Part shown: in pieces, positions 53,047-61,547 of the stretch
How the letters are laid out: every line of letters starts with the position of its first letter
How positions within the stretch are numbered: position 1 is the first letter of the stretch
Assembly (NCBI GenBank): GCA_019637445.1
Contig: JAHBVS010000001.1
Span: forward strand, 248,001-312,000
Direction of reading: 5' to 3'
DNA: 64,000 nucleotides
Source of the DNA: Gemmatimonadaceae bacterium
GTDB lineage: Bacteria; Gemmatimonadota; Gemmatimonadetes; Gemmatimonadales; Gemmatimonadaceae
Program-made: the position numbers and the translations under genes
The notes under the pieces: generated by a model
Database searches by the model: none
What the model was told of the DNA's origin: nothing
Seen by the model: only the letters and a program-made list of their open reading frames with translations

Positions 53047-56000
53047 TCAGCGATTGGGAAGCGAGGTGGGCTGCCGGTAGGTCTGGCGATCGTAGTCGAG
53101 CTTGATCTCCGGCTGCGCCTTCAGCGAGATGAAGAAGGTAAACGCGAAGTTGCCGTTCGGCGCCTGCGTGAATCCGAAGATCGCACGCCAGTCGTGCAGG
53201 TCGCGCTGCAGCGTCACCACCTGCGCCGCGAACTGGCTGCGCTCCACGTCGTACGTCGTGTTCCACGACGCCGCCCACTTGGGCGTGAGGTTGAAGCTCG
53301 TGCGCATTCCCACCGATGTCGTGGCGGGCACGCGATAGAACGTGCCGCCGCCAGTGCCTTGGCTCTGGTCAAGATCCGTCGGACGTTGCCGCTCCGCCTG
53401 CGCCAGGCAGAACTCGTAGGTCGGCAGCCCAATCAGATCAGCGCACTCGGCGCGGGGATCGAAGGTGACCACGCGTCCACCGACGGGCGGGCGCTGCCGC
53501 TGCTGGCTCACGGAAAAGTTCGCCTGGAAGCCCTGCCCCGTCTGGATCTGCTGCACCGCGCCGCGCCCGCGCGTTCCCGTGATGCCGCCACGGCCCATCT
53601 GGTTCGGATTCAGGCCCGAGACCATTCCGCCACCCATGGCGTCGGGGCCGCTCTGATCGTTCGTGGACGCGACGGCACCCGGCGTCAGATCCGCCCCAAA
53701 CAGCTTGGCCACGCCGCGCACGATCGCCGAGTTGCGGTTGAGGTTGAAGCCGAAGCGCACCGCCTCGCGATACGGCTTGAAGACGGCCGTATCGCTGAGC
53801 ACGCTGCCCTGGAACAGCGAGTAGTCCACGCCGAGGTCGAAGCCTGGCAACAGGTCGGAGCGGAAGGTGTAGCCGGCGCGGTCGGTGGCGAAGCCCGTAC
53901 GTCCGGTCTGTCGCTGCAGCTCGAAGTCGTAGACCAGGGGCGTGAACTGCAGCGAGGCGAGGCGAATCTTCTGCGACGCCTTCGTGGTGTCCGCGTTGCG
54001 CATCTTCGCTTCGAAATTCGTGTTGAACCCAAGCGTGAGTCGGTTCTGCGCCAGTCCGCCCAAGTAGCCCACGGTGGACTTGCCCAGCGCCTCGAGGTAC
54101 TCCGGGTTCACCTCCGCCTCCGGCGAGTAGCTCCAGGAAAGGGTCGGCGAGATCGCGTGGCGAATCCGCTCGACCGGCCCGATGCCGGGCAACAGCCGGT
54201 AGAGCGTCGGGGATACGCCGGCGCCGTAGCTGACGCGCTTGGACTGCGTGACCCAGGCCCCGTTGGTGCGCTCCGAGCGCACGAAGGTGCCCGAGGGGTC
54301 CACGTTCGAGAGGGCGACCAGCGGCGCGAAGTTCCAGGTGCCCTTCAGAAACTGCGGCAGGCCGACACTCAGGTTGTAGTCCGCGGTGGACTTGAACGTG
54401 CGCGCATAGACGCGATCAATCGACCGCGTGGGATCCAGCGGATCGGGCACGGTCTTGATCTCGGGGAACTCGTTGGCTTGGTCGTTGAGCCGGAAATCCG
54501 CCTGTACCTGGAAGTCCCAGACCTTGAACGGCAGGCCCATCTGCAGGGTCGTGGTGCGCGAGTCGCGGCGCAGCCGCGTCGAGTCGAGACCAGCCGGCGT
54601 GTTCTGATACGCCCAGGTGAAGTCACCGACCGCATCCAGCTTCAACCGTTCGGAGGTGGAAAAGGCGAGCGACGGCGTGACCACGAAGTTCTCGCCAAGT
54701 GTCAGCGGCTTCGAGGCGACGTTCACCGAGGGGAAGTCGCGATCGATCTGGTCGCGCCCCAGGTATTGCCGCTGCGTCCCACCGACGTTGATGGCGAAGG
54801 GTCCCTGCTGCCGGGACAGGTTGGCCTGCGACGAGATGGTCGCCAGCGCCATCATCGGATTGATGGTCGTCTGCCGGCCCACCTGCGTGTTGGTCATGTA
54901 GTTCATGTTCGTCGTGAAGCGCGTCCTCGACGAGAACTCCTGCTGGTGCGACCAACTCAGGGCGAGGTTGCGCGAGCCCGACGAGATCGAGTTGCGCGAG
55001 ACCGCGATCCCGCCGCTGAGGAAGCGATCGAGCCAGCGATAGCGCAGCTCTCCATTCAACCGTACCCAGCCCGGATCCTGCGCGGTGGCGCGGGCCGCCG
55101 AGCGCCAATCCATCGAGACCTGCGCGTCCACGTAGTCGCTGAGCGCGAAGTAGTAGCCGAGGTTCTCGATCGTGCGGCGGTAGGTCGGCGAGTTGCGCAC
55201 GACTTCCGAGAAGCCCGCCCGCGGCGTGAGCAGGCCGGAGCGCCGTCCCGTGCGGATGTCCTGGAAGATGAACGGCAACCAGGCCACCGGCACGTCGCCG
55301 ATGTAGAGGATCGCCGGCCGCGCCACGATCACGCTGTTGCTGACCCGCTTCAGTTCCTTGGCGAGAAAGTGGTAGTGCGGGACCGAGTCCAGACAGCTGG
55401 TGATCAAGCCGTCACGCCCGTAGACCGTGCTGCGGTCGCTGGCGGAGTCGGAGGCGAAGGCCGCGCGATGCGCCTGCACCTTCCAGTCCTCGCCCGAGTT
55501 GGCCGTCGTCGAGAAGTCCTGGGTGCGCCCCTCGCGGTTCACGAGGTCGTAGGTCATCTCCTTGAGCCCGACAATGTCATCGCCGCGCTCGGGGTCGCGC
55601 ATGGTGATGGTGTCGCCCCGCGCGGCAATCATCTTGGTGCTGTCGTTGTACTGGATGGTTTTCGCCACCAGCATCGTCGAGTCGCGCTTGACGGCGGCGC
55701 GCGCGCTATCGCCGACCAGCGACATCGTGCGCGTGGCCGCCTCGAATCCCACGGTGTCGCCCTGGTAGCGCACCACGCCGTAGCCGGCACGTTGCAGCAA
55801 CGCGGTCATCACGGAGTCGTCGGGGATCCAATTCACCAGCGGGGCACGCTCGCGGACGCCGCTGCTGTCGCGGCCCTGCGCGCGCTTGCTGGTGTCGGCC
55901 TGCTGCCGCGGCGTTGGTGGGGGCGGCGTCACGACGCGCTCCGAGGGCGGCGGCCGGCGCGGCTGCCCCGGTTGCTGCGCTCCCAACAGCGCCGGCCCGA

Positions 56001-56103
56001 GCAGCGACAACGCAAGGACGACAGTCAGCGTCTGCGTGAGTGTAGCCGCCCACCCCGCATCCAGCGCGCCCGCCGCGGCGGGGCGCCACGGCAGGTTCCT
56101 CAC
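53047..56103 (-). CDS. lptD: LptD-like LPS assembly outer-membrane protein
   Basis: 1018 residues from GTG 56103, overlapping the tatC stop (GTGA). Signal peptide (VLALSLLGPALLGAQQ), a Pro/Gln-rich stretch, an LptA-type (OstA) beta-jellyroll (about 90-235: VGFEAATRTMSLVGDSARAA, YNDSTKMIAARGDTITM), a transition with HYHFLAKELKRVSNSVIVAR and YIGDVPVAWLPFIFQD, then a long barrel ending in aromatic strands. Cysteines near residues 230 and 905-915 could pair, but not in the E. coli register. Inserts LPS in the outer leaflet together with an LptE-like partner not seen here. Confidence 0.85.
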   Translation of the reverse strand: MRNLPWRPAAAGALDAGWAATLTQTLTVVLALSLLGPALLGAQQPGQPRRPPPSERVVTPPPPTPRQQADTSKRAQGRDSSGVRERAPLVNWIPDDSVMTALLQRAGYGVVRYQGDTVGFEAATRTMSLVGDSARAAVKRDSTMLVAKTIQYNDSTKMIAARGDTITMRDPERGDDIVGLKEMTYDLVNREGRTQDFSTTANSGEDWKVQAHRAAFASDSASDRSTVYGRDGLITSCLDSVPHYHFLAKELKRVSNSVIVARPAILYIGDVPVAWLPFIFQDIRTGRRSGLLTPRAGFSEVVRNSPTYRRTIENLGYYFALSDYVDAQVSMDWRSAARATAQDPGWVRLNGELRYRWLDRFLSGGIAVSRNSISSGSRNLALSWSHQQEFSSRTRFTTNMNYMTNTQVGRQTTINPMMALATISSQANLSRQQGPFAINVGGTQRQYLGRDQIDRDFPSVNVASKPLTLGENFVVTPSLAFSTSERLKLDAVGDFTWAYQNTPAGLDSTRLRRDSRTTTLQMGLPFKVWDFQVQADFRLNDQANEFPEIKTVPDPLDPTRSIDRVYARTFKSTADYNLSVGLPQFLKGTWNFAPLVALSNVDPSGTFVRSERTNGAWVTQSKRVSYGAGVSPTLYRLLPGIGPVERIRHAISPTLSWSYSPEAEVNPEYLEALGKSTVGYLGGLAQNRLTLGFNTNFEAKMRNADTTKASQKIRLASLQFTPLVYDFELQRQTGRTGFATDRAGYTFRSDLLPGFDLGVDYSLFQGSVLSDTAVFKPYREAVRFGFNLNRNSAIVRGVAKLFGADLTPGAVASTNDQSGPDAMGGGMVSGLNPNQMGRGGITGTRGRGAVQQIQTGQGFQANFSVSQQRQRPPVGGRVVTFDPRAECADLIGLPTYEFCLAQAERQRPTDLDQSQGTGGGTFYRVPATTSVGMRTSFNLTPKWAASWNTTYDVERSQFAAQVVTLQRDLHDWRAIFGFTQAPNGNFAFTFFISLKAQPEIKLDYDRQTYRQPTSLPNR

Positions 56104-56882
56104 GCCGTCTCTCCGCCGATGCTGTTCTGCGCCAACCGCTCGCGCTTCTTCCGCGAGCGCTCCACGAACCAACTCAGCACGATGCTGACCTCGTACAGCC
56201 CATACAGCGGCACGCCCAGCATCAGCGTCACGATGATGAGGTCGCCCGGCGTGATGATGGCGCCCAGCAGGAAGCTCCCCACCAAGGCGTGCCGCCGAAA
56301 CTTCGCCAGCAGACGCGGATTCACGAGCCCGAGCGCGCTCAGCGCGAGGATCACGATCGGCAGCTGGAACGACCCACCAAAGGCCAGGCACAGCGTCACG
56401 GCAAAGCCGAAGTAGTCCGCCGCCGAGATCATCTGCTCCAACGTGTTGCTCTGGAACGAGAGCAACACCCCGAACATCGCCGGCAGCACGAACTGCACGC
56501 AGAGATACACGCCTGCGACGAAGAGCAGCGTGGAGCCCATCAGGACCGGCACCACGACCTTTTTCTCGTGCGGATGCAGCGCCGGCGAGAGGAAGGCCCA
56601 CACGTGGTACACGATCACCGGCGACGCCGCGACGAGGCCGAGCCCGAACGACACCTTGAGCACGATGGCCATCGGGTCCATCGGATGCGTGTAGACCAGC
56701 TTGCCGCTCGGCAGAAAGGGCAGGATCGGCTGCGCCAACAGGCCAATCACATCGTACTGCCAGACGATGGCGAAGGCCGTGAGCATGCACAGCACCAGCG
56801 CGCCAAGCGCCCAGAAGAGCCGCACGCGCAGCTCTTCCAGGTGGTCCAGAAATGGCATCTCGGCCGGTGTCTTCTTGCTCAT
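56100..56882 (-). CDS. tatC: Sec-independent translocase subunit TatC
   Basis: 260 residues, six helices. FLDHLEELRVRLFWAL (the conserved H-L-x-E-L-R-x-R), VIVYHVWAFLSPALHPHEKK, QFVLPAMFGVLLSF and AIITPGDLIIVTLMLGVPLYGLYEVSI match the family. It recognises twin-arginine signals. Coupled to lptD rather than to tatA/tatB. Confidence 0.96.
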   Translation of the reverse strand: MSKKTPAEMPFLDHLEELRVRLFWALGALVLCMLTAFAIVWQYDVIGLLAQPILPFLPSGKLVYTHPMDPMAIVLKVSFGLGLVAASPVIVYHVWAFLSPALHPHEKKVVVPVLMGSTLLFVAGVYLCVQFVLPAMFGVLLSFQSNTLEQMISAADYFGFAVTLCLAFGGSFQLPIVILALSALGLVNPRLLAKFRRHALVGSFLLGAIITPGDLIIVTLMLGVPLYGLYEVSIVLSWFVERSRKKRERLAQNSIGGETA

Positions 56883-56917
56883 CCGTCGGCTATGGGGCGG
56901 CCGGGCCGCCCTCCCTC

Positions 56918-57742
56918 CTACGGTCTACGGGACCGGAGGAACTCCTGCGCGAGGAGCGCGGCATCGGACCGCGGATACTGGTCCACGATCTGGCGATACA
57001 ACGACTCGGCCTGGTCATTCTGCCCGATGCTCCGGTACGCCGTCGCGCGCTTGTAGAGGGCGTTGGGCGCCTGATCCGACCGCGGATACCGCTGCACCAC
57101 CAACGCGTATACCGAGTCCGCAGCGACGCCGTTCCCCTCGTCCGCCCAGGTCTCGGCCACGCCATAGAGCGCGGGAGGGGCAAGGTCGGAGGTCGGATGC
57201 GCCGTCAGGAGCTGCAGGAAGGCCGCGCGCGCCGACGAACTCGAACCGCGTCGCAGCTGGTCCTGCCCCATCTGGTACAGTTGGGCCGGTCCCGGAGGCG
57301 CGCTCGGACGCGTGGCCATCGTGGAGTCGGGCCGCGCACCGCGCGTCGTATCCGGCGGCGGCGGCGCCGCCAACTCGGCCGCCCGCGCCTCGAGCTCCGA
57401 GCGCAGATCCATGATGCGCCGCTGGCTCTGGCCGGTGAGCTCCTGAATCATGATCAACTGCTGCCGCACCGAGCGCATTTCCTCGCCGAGGTCACCGCGC
57501 AGGCGGTTCAGCTGGACATTGGCCTGGTGCGCGGTGTCCGCGAGCTCGGCCAACAGCGCCGTCACGCGGGCGAGGTCCTTCTCCATCTGCGCGCGAAGGG
57601 CGGAATCGCCGGCCGCGCGCTCGGCCCGGATGACCTGCAGGTCCTGCTGGAGGATCCGGACATCATTGCGGGTCGCGAAGCACGCGCCGGCCGTCAGGAT
57701 GACGACCGGCGCGAGCCACGGACGGAAAGTGCGACCGATCAC
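56918..57742 (-). CDS. cpoB: CpoB/YbgF-like Tol-Pal associated protein
   Basis: 274 residues. Lipobox-like LTAGAC (Cys21) follows a short signal, unlike periplasmic E. coli CpoB. Coiled coil (about 26-125: ILQQDLQVIRAERAAGDSAL, LSELADTAHQANVQLNRLRG-type heptads), then three TPR-like repeats (AAFLQLLTAHPTSDLAPPAL, DSVYALVVQRYPRSDQAPNA, ESLYRQIVDQYPRSD) of the outer-membrane assembly type. It couples peptidoglycan synthesis with Tol constriction in model species. GTGA overlap with pal. Confidence 0.88.
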   Translation of the reverse strand: MIGRTFRPWLAPVVILTAGACFATRNDVRILQQDLQVIRAERAAGDSALRAQMEKDLARVTALLAELADTAHQANVQLNRLRGDLGEEMRSVRQQLIMIQELTGQSQRRIMDLRSELEARAAELAAPPPPDTTRGARPDSTMATRPSAPPGPAQLYQMGQDQLRRGSSSSARAAFLQLLTAHPTSDLAPPALYGVAETWADEGNGVAADSVYALVVQRYPRSDQAPNALYKRATAYRSIGQNDQAESLYRQIVDQYPRSDAALLAQEFLRSRRP

Positions 57743-58362
57743 GGGAGGCGAAGCGTCTCCCCACCCACGATGATCTCGAACTCGTCACGACGATTGCGCG
57801 ACCAGTTGTCCTCACCCATGCCCATCATCGCCGGGCGATCCTCGCCGAACGAGACGGTCTCGATGCGGTCGGCGGCGATGCCCTGGTCCACCAGGTACTG
57901 CTTGGCGGCGGCGGCGCGACGCTGGCCGAGGGCCATGTTGTAGGCGTCGGACCCGCGGTCGTCGGTGTGGCCGGCGATGCGGATGCGGACGTTCATGTTC
58001 GCGCGGAGCAGCGGCAGCTTGGCGTCCAGCACGGCACGCGCATCCGTGCTCAGCGACGACTGGTCGTAGCCGAAGTAGATCACCGTCGCGAAAGCGGTGC
58101 GGGCGGCGGCGATGGCGGCAGCGCGCTCACGGGCGGCACGCTCCTCGGCCTCGCGGCGGGCACGCTCAGCGGCCTCACGCTCGGCGCGGGCACGGGCCTC
58201 GGCCTCGGCGCGGGCGCGCTCCTCGGCGGCACGACGCGCGGCGTCGATGGAATCCTGGTTGATGACCGGCGCCGGCGGCGGCGGCGGCTCAGGCTGGCGG
58301 CAAGCGGCCGACACAACGGCCGCAACGGCCAGGGCGGCGACTACGGAGATACGAGCGTTCAT
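57739..58362 (-). CDS. pal: Peptidoglycan-associated lipoprotein Pal
   Basis: 207 residues, longer than E. coli Pal (173). Lipobox VSAAC (Cys21), a Pro patch, a 50-residue Glu/Arg/Ala helix (about 42-90, AEERARAEAEARARAERE...), then the OmpA-like domain with VIYFGYDQSSLSTDA, IRIAGHTDDRGSDAYN and ALGQRRAAAAKQYL, which binds diaminopimelate peptidoglycan. The charged helix is unusual for Pal and looks like a TolA arm. Anchors the outer membrane to the wall. Confidence 0.95.
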   Translation of the reverse strand: MNARISVVAALAVAAVVSAACRQPEPPPPPAPVINQDSIDAARRAAEERARAEAEARARAEREAAERARREAEERAARERAAAIAAARTAFATVIYFGYDQSSLSTDARAVLDAKLPLLRANMNVRIRIAGHTDDRGSDAYNMALGQRRAAAAKQYLVDQGIAADRIETVSFGEDRPAMMGMGEDNWSRNRRDEFEIIVGGETLRLP

Positions 58363-58422
58363 GGGTGTCCTCGAAAGGAGTGCTGGTGAGGGAGGGTATC
58401 CTGCTAAGGACGAGCGGAGGGA

Positions 58423-59715
58423 CTACTTCGGCACGGCCAGACGCGGTGACCACGAACCCTGGCGCGCCATCGCGCCGAAGGTCAGCTGCCGCATCCGACC
58501 GGACTCGGTGTCGAGGACCCACAACTGCCGGCTCCCCGAGCGATTGGACGTGAAGACCAGATGTCGTGCATCGGGTGCCCACGTCGGTTGTTCATTGATG
58601 CCTTCGATCGTGTGCTGCTTCACGCTCCGGTCGCGCAGGTTGATCGTCGCGACCTGGAAGCGTCCTTCAATCTGCGTCTGGAATGCCACGTAGCGTCCAT
58701 CGGGTGCCCACGACGGATCCGAGCGGTACGACTGGTCGCCGAAGCCCGTCGTGGTCAGCCACTGCGGGTTCGCCCCGTCAGCATCAGTAATATATATCTC
58801 GGGACGGCCGAGGCGACCACTTGCGAAGGCGATACGCCGCCCATCGGGTGAGAAACTCGGCGAGATGTTGTCGGTGCCCCGACCCACGGTCACACGGCGG
58901 GGCCCATCACCGCCCTGCACCTGCACGGCCCAGAGATCGGTGCCGTCCGTGCCGTGCGAGAAGACGAGGCTGCGCCCGTCCGGCGAGAACGCGGGCGTCG
59001 CGTTCATGCCATCGCTGAACGACACGCGGCGCGCCGTGTTGGCCTCGAGGTCACGCAGCAGGATGTGCGAGCCATCGTCGGCCTGCTCCATGTAGGCAAT
59101 CATCCGCCCGCTGGGATGCCAGGCCGGGTAGTTGGCATTGCCCACGCCAGGGACGGGCCGCGCATTGGCGCCATCCGAGTCGACCATCCACAACGTGCCC
59201 GCGCGGTTGAACAACACACGCGTGGCCGCGACGCCCGGTACACCGGTCACCCAGCGTTCGACCTCGTCGCTCACGGCGTGTAGCGCCAGCCGCCACTCGG
59301 CGGACAGCGGCGCGCCGTCGAGTACGAAATCCTTCTGCTGCATCACCCGTGCGGCGCCCACTTCGTGCACGGTGACCGACAGGACACCGCCCATCTTCTC
59401 CGACAGCTCGAGGACGGCCGCCGCTCCCAGTTGCGCATACAGCGGATAGTTCAGCGCACCGGGCTGTCTCACGCCGGAGTCGGGCACGATCACCGAGATG
59501 CGGTCGCCGAAGTCGAGGTCGCGGGAGATGATGGTGCGGATCGAGTCCGCGAGCCCACCGGTCATCGGCAGGACGTAGAGCCCCGGGCGCGTCCCGGCAG
59601 CGTAGGTCAGCCCAATGCGCACACCTTCTTGCGCGTCGGTGACGATGGGTGCGAGCGCGCCGGCAGCGAGCACGACGGCCGTAACAAGATGTCGGGCGGC
59701 GAGGCGATGGGTCAT
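58423..59715 (-). CDS. tolB: Tol-Pal system beta-propeller TolB
   Basis: 430 residues. Signal peptide (VVLAAGALAPIVTDAQ), a D1 domain (RTIISRDLDFGDRISVIVP), then a six-bladed propeller with repeated S-P-D-G turns (AFSPDGRSLVFSHGTDG, SFSPDGRRIAFASGRLG, SWAPDGRYVAFQTQ). ATGA overlap with tolA. Periplasmic partner of Pal and TolA. Confidence 0.93.
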   Translation of the reverse strand: MTHRLAARHLVTAVVLAAGALAPIVTDAQEGVRIGLTYAAGTRPGLYVLPMTGGLADSIRTIISRDLDFGDRISVIVPDSGVRQPGALNYPLYAQLGAAAVLELSEKMGGVLSVTVHEVGAARVMQQKDFVLDGAPLSAEWRLALHAVSDEVERWVTGVPGVAATRVLFNRAGTLWMVDSDGANARPVPGVGNANYPAWHPSGRMIAYMEQADDGSHILLRDLEANTARRVSFSDGMNATPAFSPDGRSLVFSHGTDGTDLWAVQVQGGDGPRRVTVGRGTDNISPSFSPDGRRIAFASGRLGRPEIYITDADGANPQWLTTTGFGDQSYRSDPSWAPDGRYVAFQTQIEGRFQVATINLRDRSVKQHTIEGINEQPTWAPDARHLVFTSNRSGSRQLWVLDTESGRMRQLTFGAMARQGSWSPRLAVPK

Positions 59716-60422
59716 CGCAGGCGCGCCGGGTCGAACGCGAAGGTCACGGGCAGGATGTCGTCGGAGAAACCCGTCGGCAACGGGCCAAATGCGCGCGCGG
59801 CGGCCTCCACGGCCCCCTGCGCCTCGAGATCAAATGCAAAATTGCCGCTTGGCGTGATGAACCGGAAACCGGTCATCGAACCGTCGCGGCGGATGAAGAA
59901 GAACACCTCGGCCTTGAGCGCACCCGGGTTGCGTGGGTTGAAGTTCTGCGCCACCTGGCGGACGATGTTCTGTAAGTACCCAGGGAACGGGAATTCGATG
60001 CCTTCCGTGCGCACCGTCGCCACGTCAGTCCCGGTGCTCCCCATCTCGCCGCCACCGGCCGTCGGTGCCTTCGTGGCGTCCACGCGCTCTGTGCTCTTCT
60101 GCGAGATGTTCGGCGTGGCGCGGGTGGTCGGTCGCGCGGCACGCGTCGGCGGCTTGATGGGCGCAGCCTTTACCGGATCCGGCGCCTCTGCCTTCGGCGG
60201 CGCCTTCGCGGTGGGCTCGGCGGCGGGTGGCGTCTCTCGTACCACACCCGACTGACGAGGGCCCGGAGGGGCCGCGACCAGATCCACGCGATACATCGGA
60301 GGCAGCGCCGGCGCCGGCGCAGCCTTGTAGATCACGAACGGCACGGCGACCGCTGCGTGCAGCAGCAGCGACAGGGCAAAGGCACCGCCGAGCCCCGAAC
60401 GCGGGCGCACGGCGGCACTCAC
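59712..60422 (-). CDS. tolA: TolA/TonB-like energy-transducing protein
   Basis: 236 residues. One membrane helix (LGGAFALSLLLHAAVAVPFV, with the His near the end as in TonB/TolA), a Pro/Ala/Lys-rich stretch (about 40-130) and a TolA/TonB C-terminal domain (FPFPGYLQNIVRQVAQNFNP, AEVFFFIRRDGSMTGFRF). It is short and has no long helical arm. GTGA coupled to tolR. By position it is TolA, by size closer to TonB. Confidence 0.85.
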   Translation of the reverse strand: MSAAVRPRSGLGGAFALSLLLHAAVAVPFVIYKAAPAPALPPMYRVDLVAAPPGPRQSGVVRETPPAAEPTAKAPPKAEAPDPVKAAPIKPPTRAARPTTRATPNISQKSTERVDATKAPTAGGGEMGSTGTDVATVRTEGIEFPFPGYLQNIVRQVAQNFNPRNPGALKAEVFFFIRRDGSMTGFRFITPSGNFAFDLEAQGAVEAAARAFGPLPTGFSDDILPVTFAFDPARLR

Positions 60423-60835
60423 CGTGCGACGTCCTCCGGCTCGGCGACGAGACCGATATTCCCCACGCCCGCCCCGCGCATGATCGCCAGCACCTCCACG
60501 ACGCGTCCGTACGGGACGCCTTGGTCCGCCCGGAGATAGACACCCTCGCGCCCGGCCTGGTTGGCCAGCGTCCGGAACGTCCCGCGGAATTCGCTGAGGG
60601 AAAGCTGCACGTCGTCGGCGAAGATGCGCCCGTCGCGGGTCACCGAGACCACCAGCGCGCTACGTGCGTTCAGCGGACGCGCCTCGGCCCGCGGCAGCGA
60701 CACGTCCACCCCGCCCTGCATCATCGGCGCCGTGATCATGAAGATGATCATCAGCAGCATCATCACGTCGATCAGCGAGACGACGTTGATCTCTGCCTGC
60801 AGGGGCGTGCGCTCCCCGCGCCCGCGGCGACGCAT
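60419..60835 (-). CDS. tolR: TolR/ExbD biopolymer transport protein
   Basis: 138 residues. Membrane helix with the essential Asp: INVVSLIDVMMLLMIIFMIT, then MMQGGVDVSLPRAEARP and a C-terminal periplasmic domain (VYLRADQGVPYGRVVEVLAI). One-base spacer after tolQ stop. Converts proton-motive force into motion of TolA. Confidence 0.95.
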   Translation of the reverse strand: MRRRGRGERTPLQAEINVVSLIDVMMLLMIIFMITAPMMQGGVDVSLPRAEARPLNARSALVVSVTRDGRIFADDVQLSLSEFRGTFRTLANQAGREGVYLRADQGVPYGRVVEVLAIMRGAGVGNIGLVAEPEDVAR

Positions 60836-60836
60836 G

Positions 60837-61547
60837 CTAGAGCCGTCCTTCGCGTGCCATCAGCGCGATGACCTCGGAGCCGAAGCCGTCGAGGTCGCCG
60901 TCAAAGCGGTTGAGTCGCGCCGCGAAGATGTTGTAGCCGAAGTAGGCCGGGATCGCGACCGCCAGCGCCGTCGCCGTGGCGATGAGCGCCTCGGCGACAC
61001 CCGGCGCAATGGCCGCAAGGTTTCCCGAGCCGCCGCGGGCCACGCCGAGGAACGCCTCGATGATGCCCAACACGGTGCCGAGCAGGCCGAGCAGCGGGCT
61101 CACGGACCCGATCATCGCCAAAGTCGGGATGTAGGTGCCGAGGCGATCACGTTCCGTGTTCGTCTCGGCGTCGAGCACGAGGCGCAATGCCTGCACCTGC
61201 GAGGCGCTGAGCTGCGCCGGCGCCCCGTCCTGCCCCTTCACCATTCCCGTCTCGGTGAGGAACTGCAGCGCGCGCTGGAGGACGCGCGTGTGCGCGCTTG
61301 GCTTGGAGCGCTTGGCCAGCGTCGCCACCGACTCGAGGCGCGATCCCTTGTGGAACTCCTTCATGAAGTCCGCGGCCGACTTCTCCGCGCGCCGGAAGGC
61401 CAGCCACTTGGCCAGCATCACCGACCACGAGAGCAGCGACAGCACGAGGAGCACGACGAGGACGACCTTGGTCTCGTCGGACGCGTTCAGGACAAGGTCC
61501 AAACGCGTGGACGGGATGGCGGAGCGGACCTGCAGGAGGAAGATCAC
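60837..61547 (-). CDS. tolQ: TolQ/ExbB proton channel protein
   Basis: 236 residues, three helices: VVLVVLLVLSLLSWSVMLAK, then IPTLAMIGSVSPLLGLLGTVLGII (the conserved G-L-L-G-T-V-x-G), and VAEALIATATALAVAIPAYFGYN. Uses GTG at 61547 in a GTGA overlap with the upstream epimerase gene. Forms the stator with TolR. Confidence 0.95.
   Translation of the reverse strand: MIFLLQVRSAIPSTRLDLVLNASDETKVVLVVLLVLSLLSWSVMLAKWLAFRRAEKSAADFMKEFHKGSRLESVATLAKRSKPSAHTRVLQRALQFLTETGMVKGQDGAPAQLSASQVQALRLVLDAETNTERDRLGTYIPTLAMIGSVSPLLGLLGTVLGIIEAFLGVARGGSGNLAAIAPGVAEALIATATALAVAIPAYFGYNIFAARLNRFDGDLDGFGSEVIALMAREGRL

Noticed and set aside
53194-56415. A 1073-codon open frame on the plus strand opposite lptD
   Set aside because: It is Arg/His/Glu-rich with no domain, and mirrors the codon pattern of lptD in high-GC DNA; such antisense frames also occur opposite alaS, recA, ftsK and hutI.
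59712-60422. Calling this gene tonB
   Set aside because: Size resembles TonB, but its place in tolQ-tolR-x-tolB-pal makes TolA the better name.
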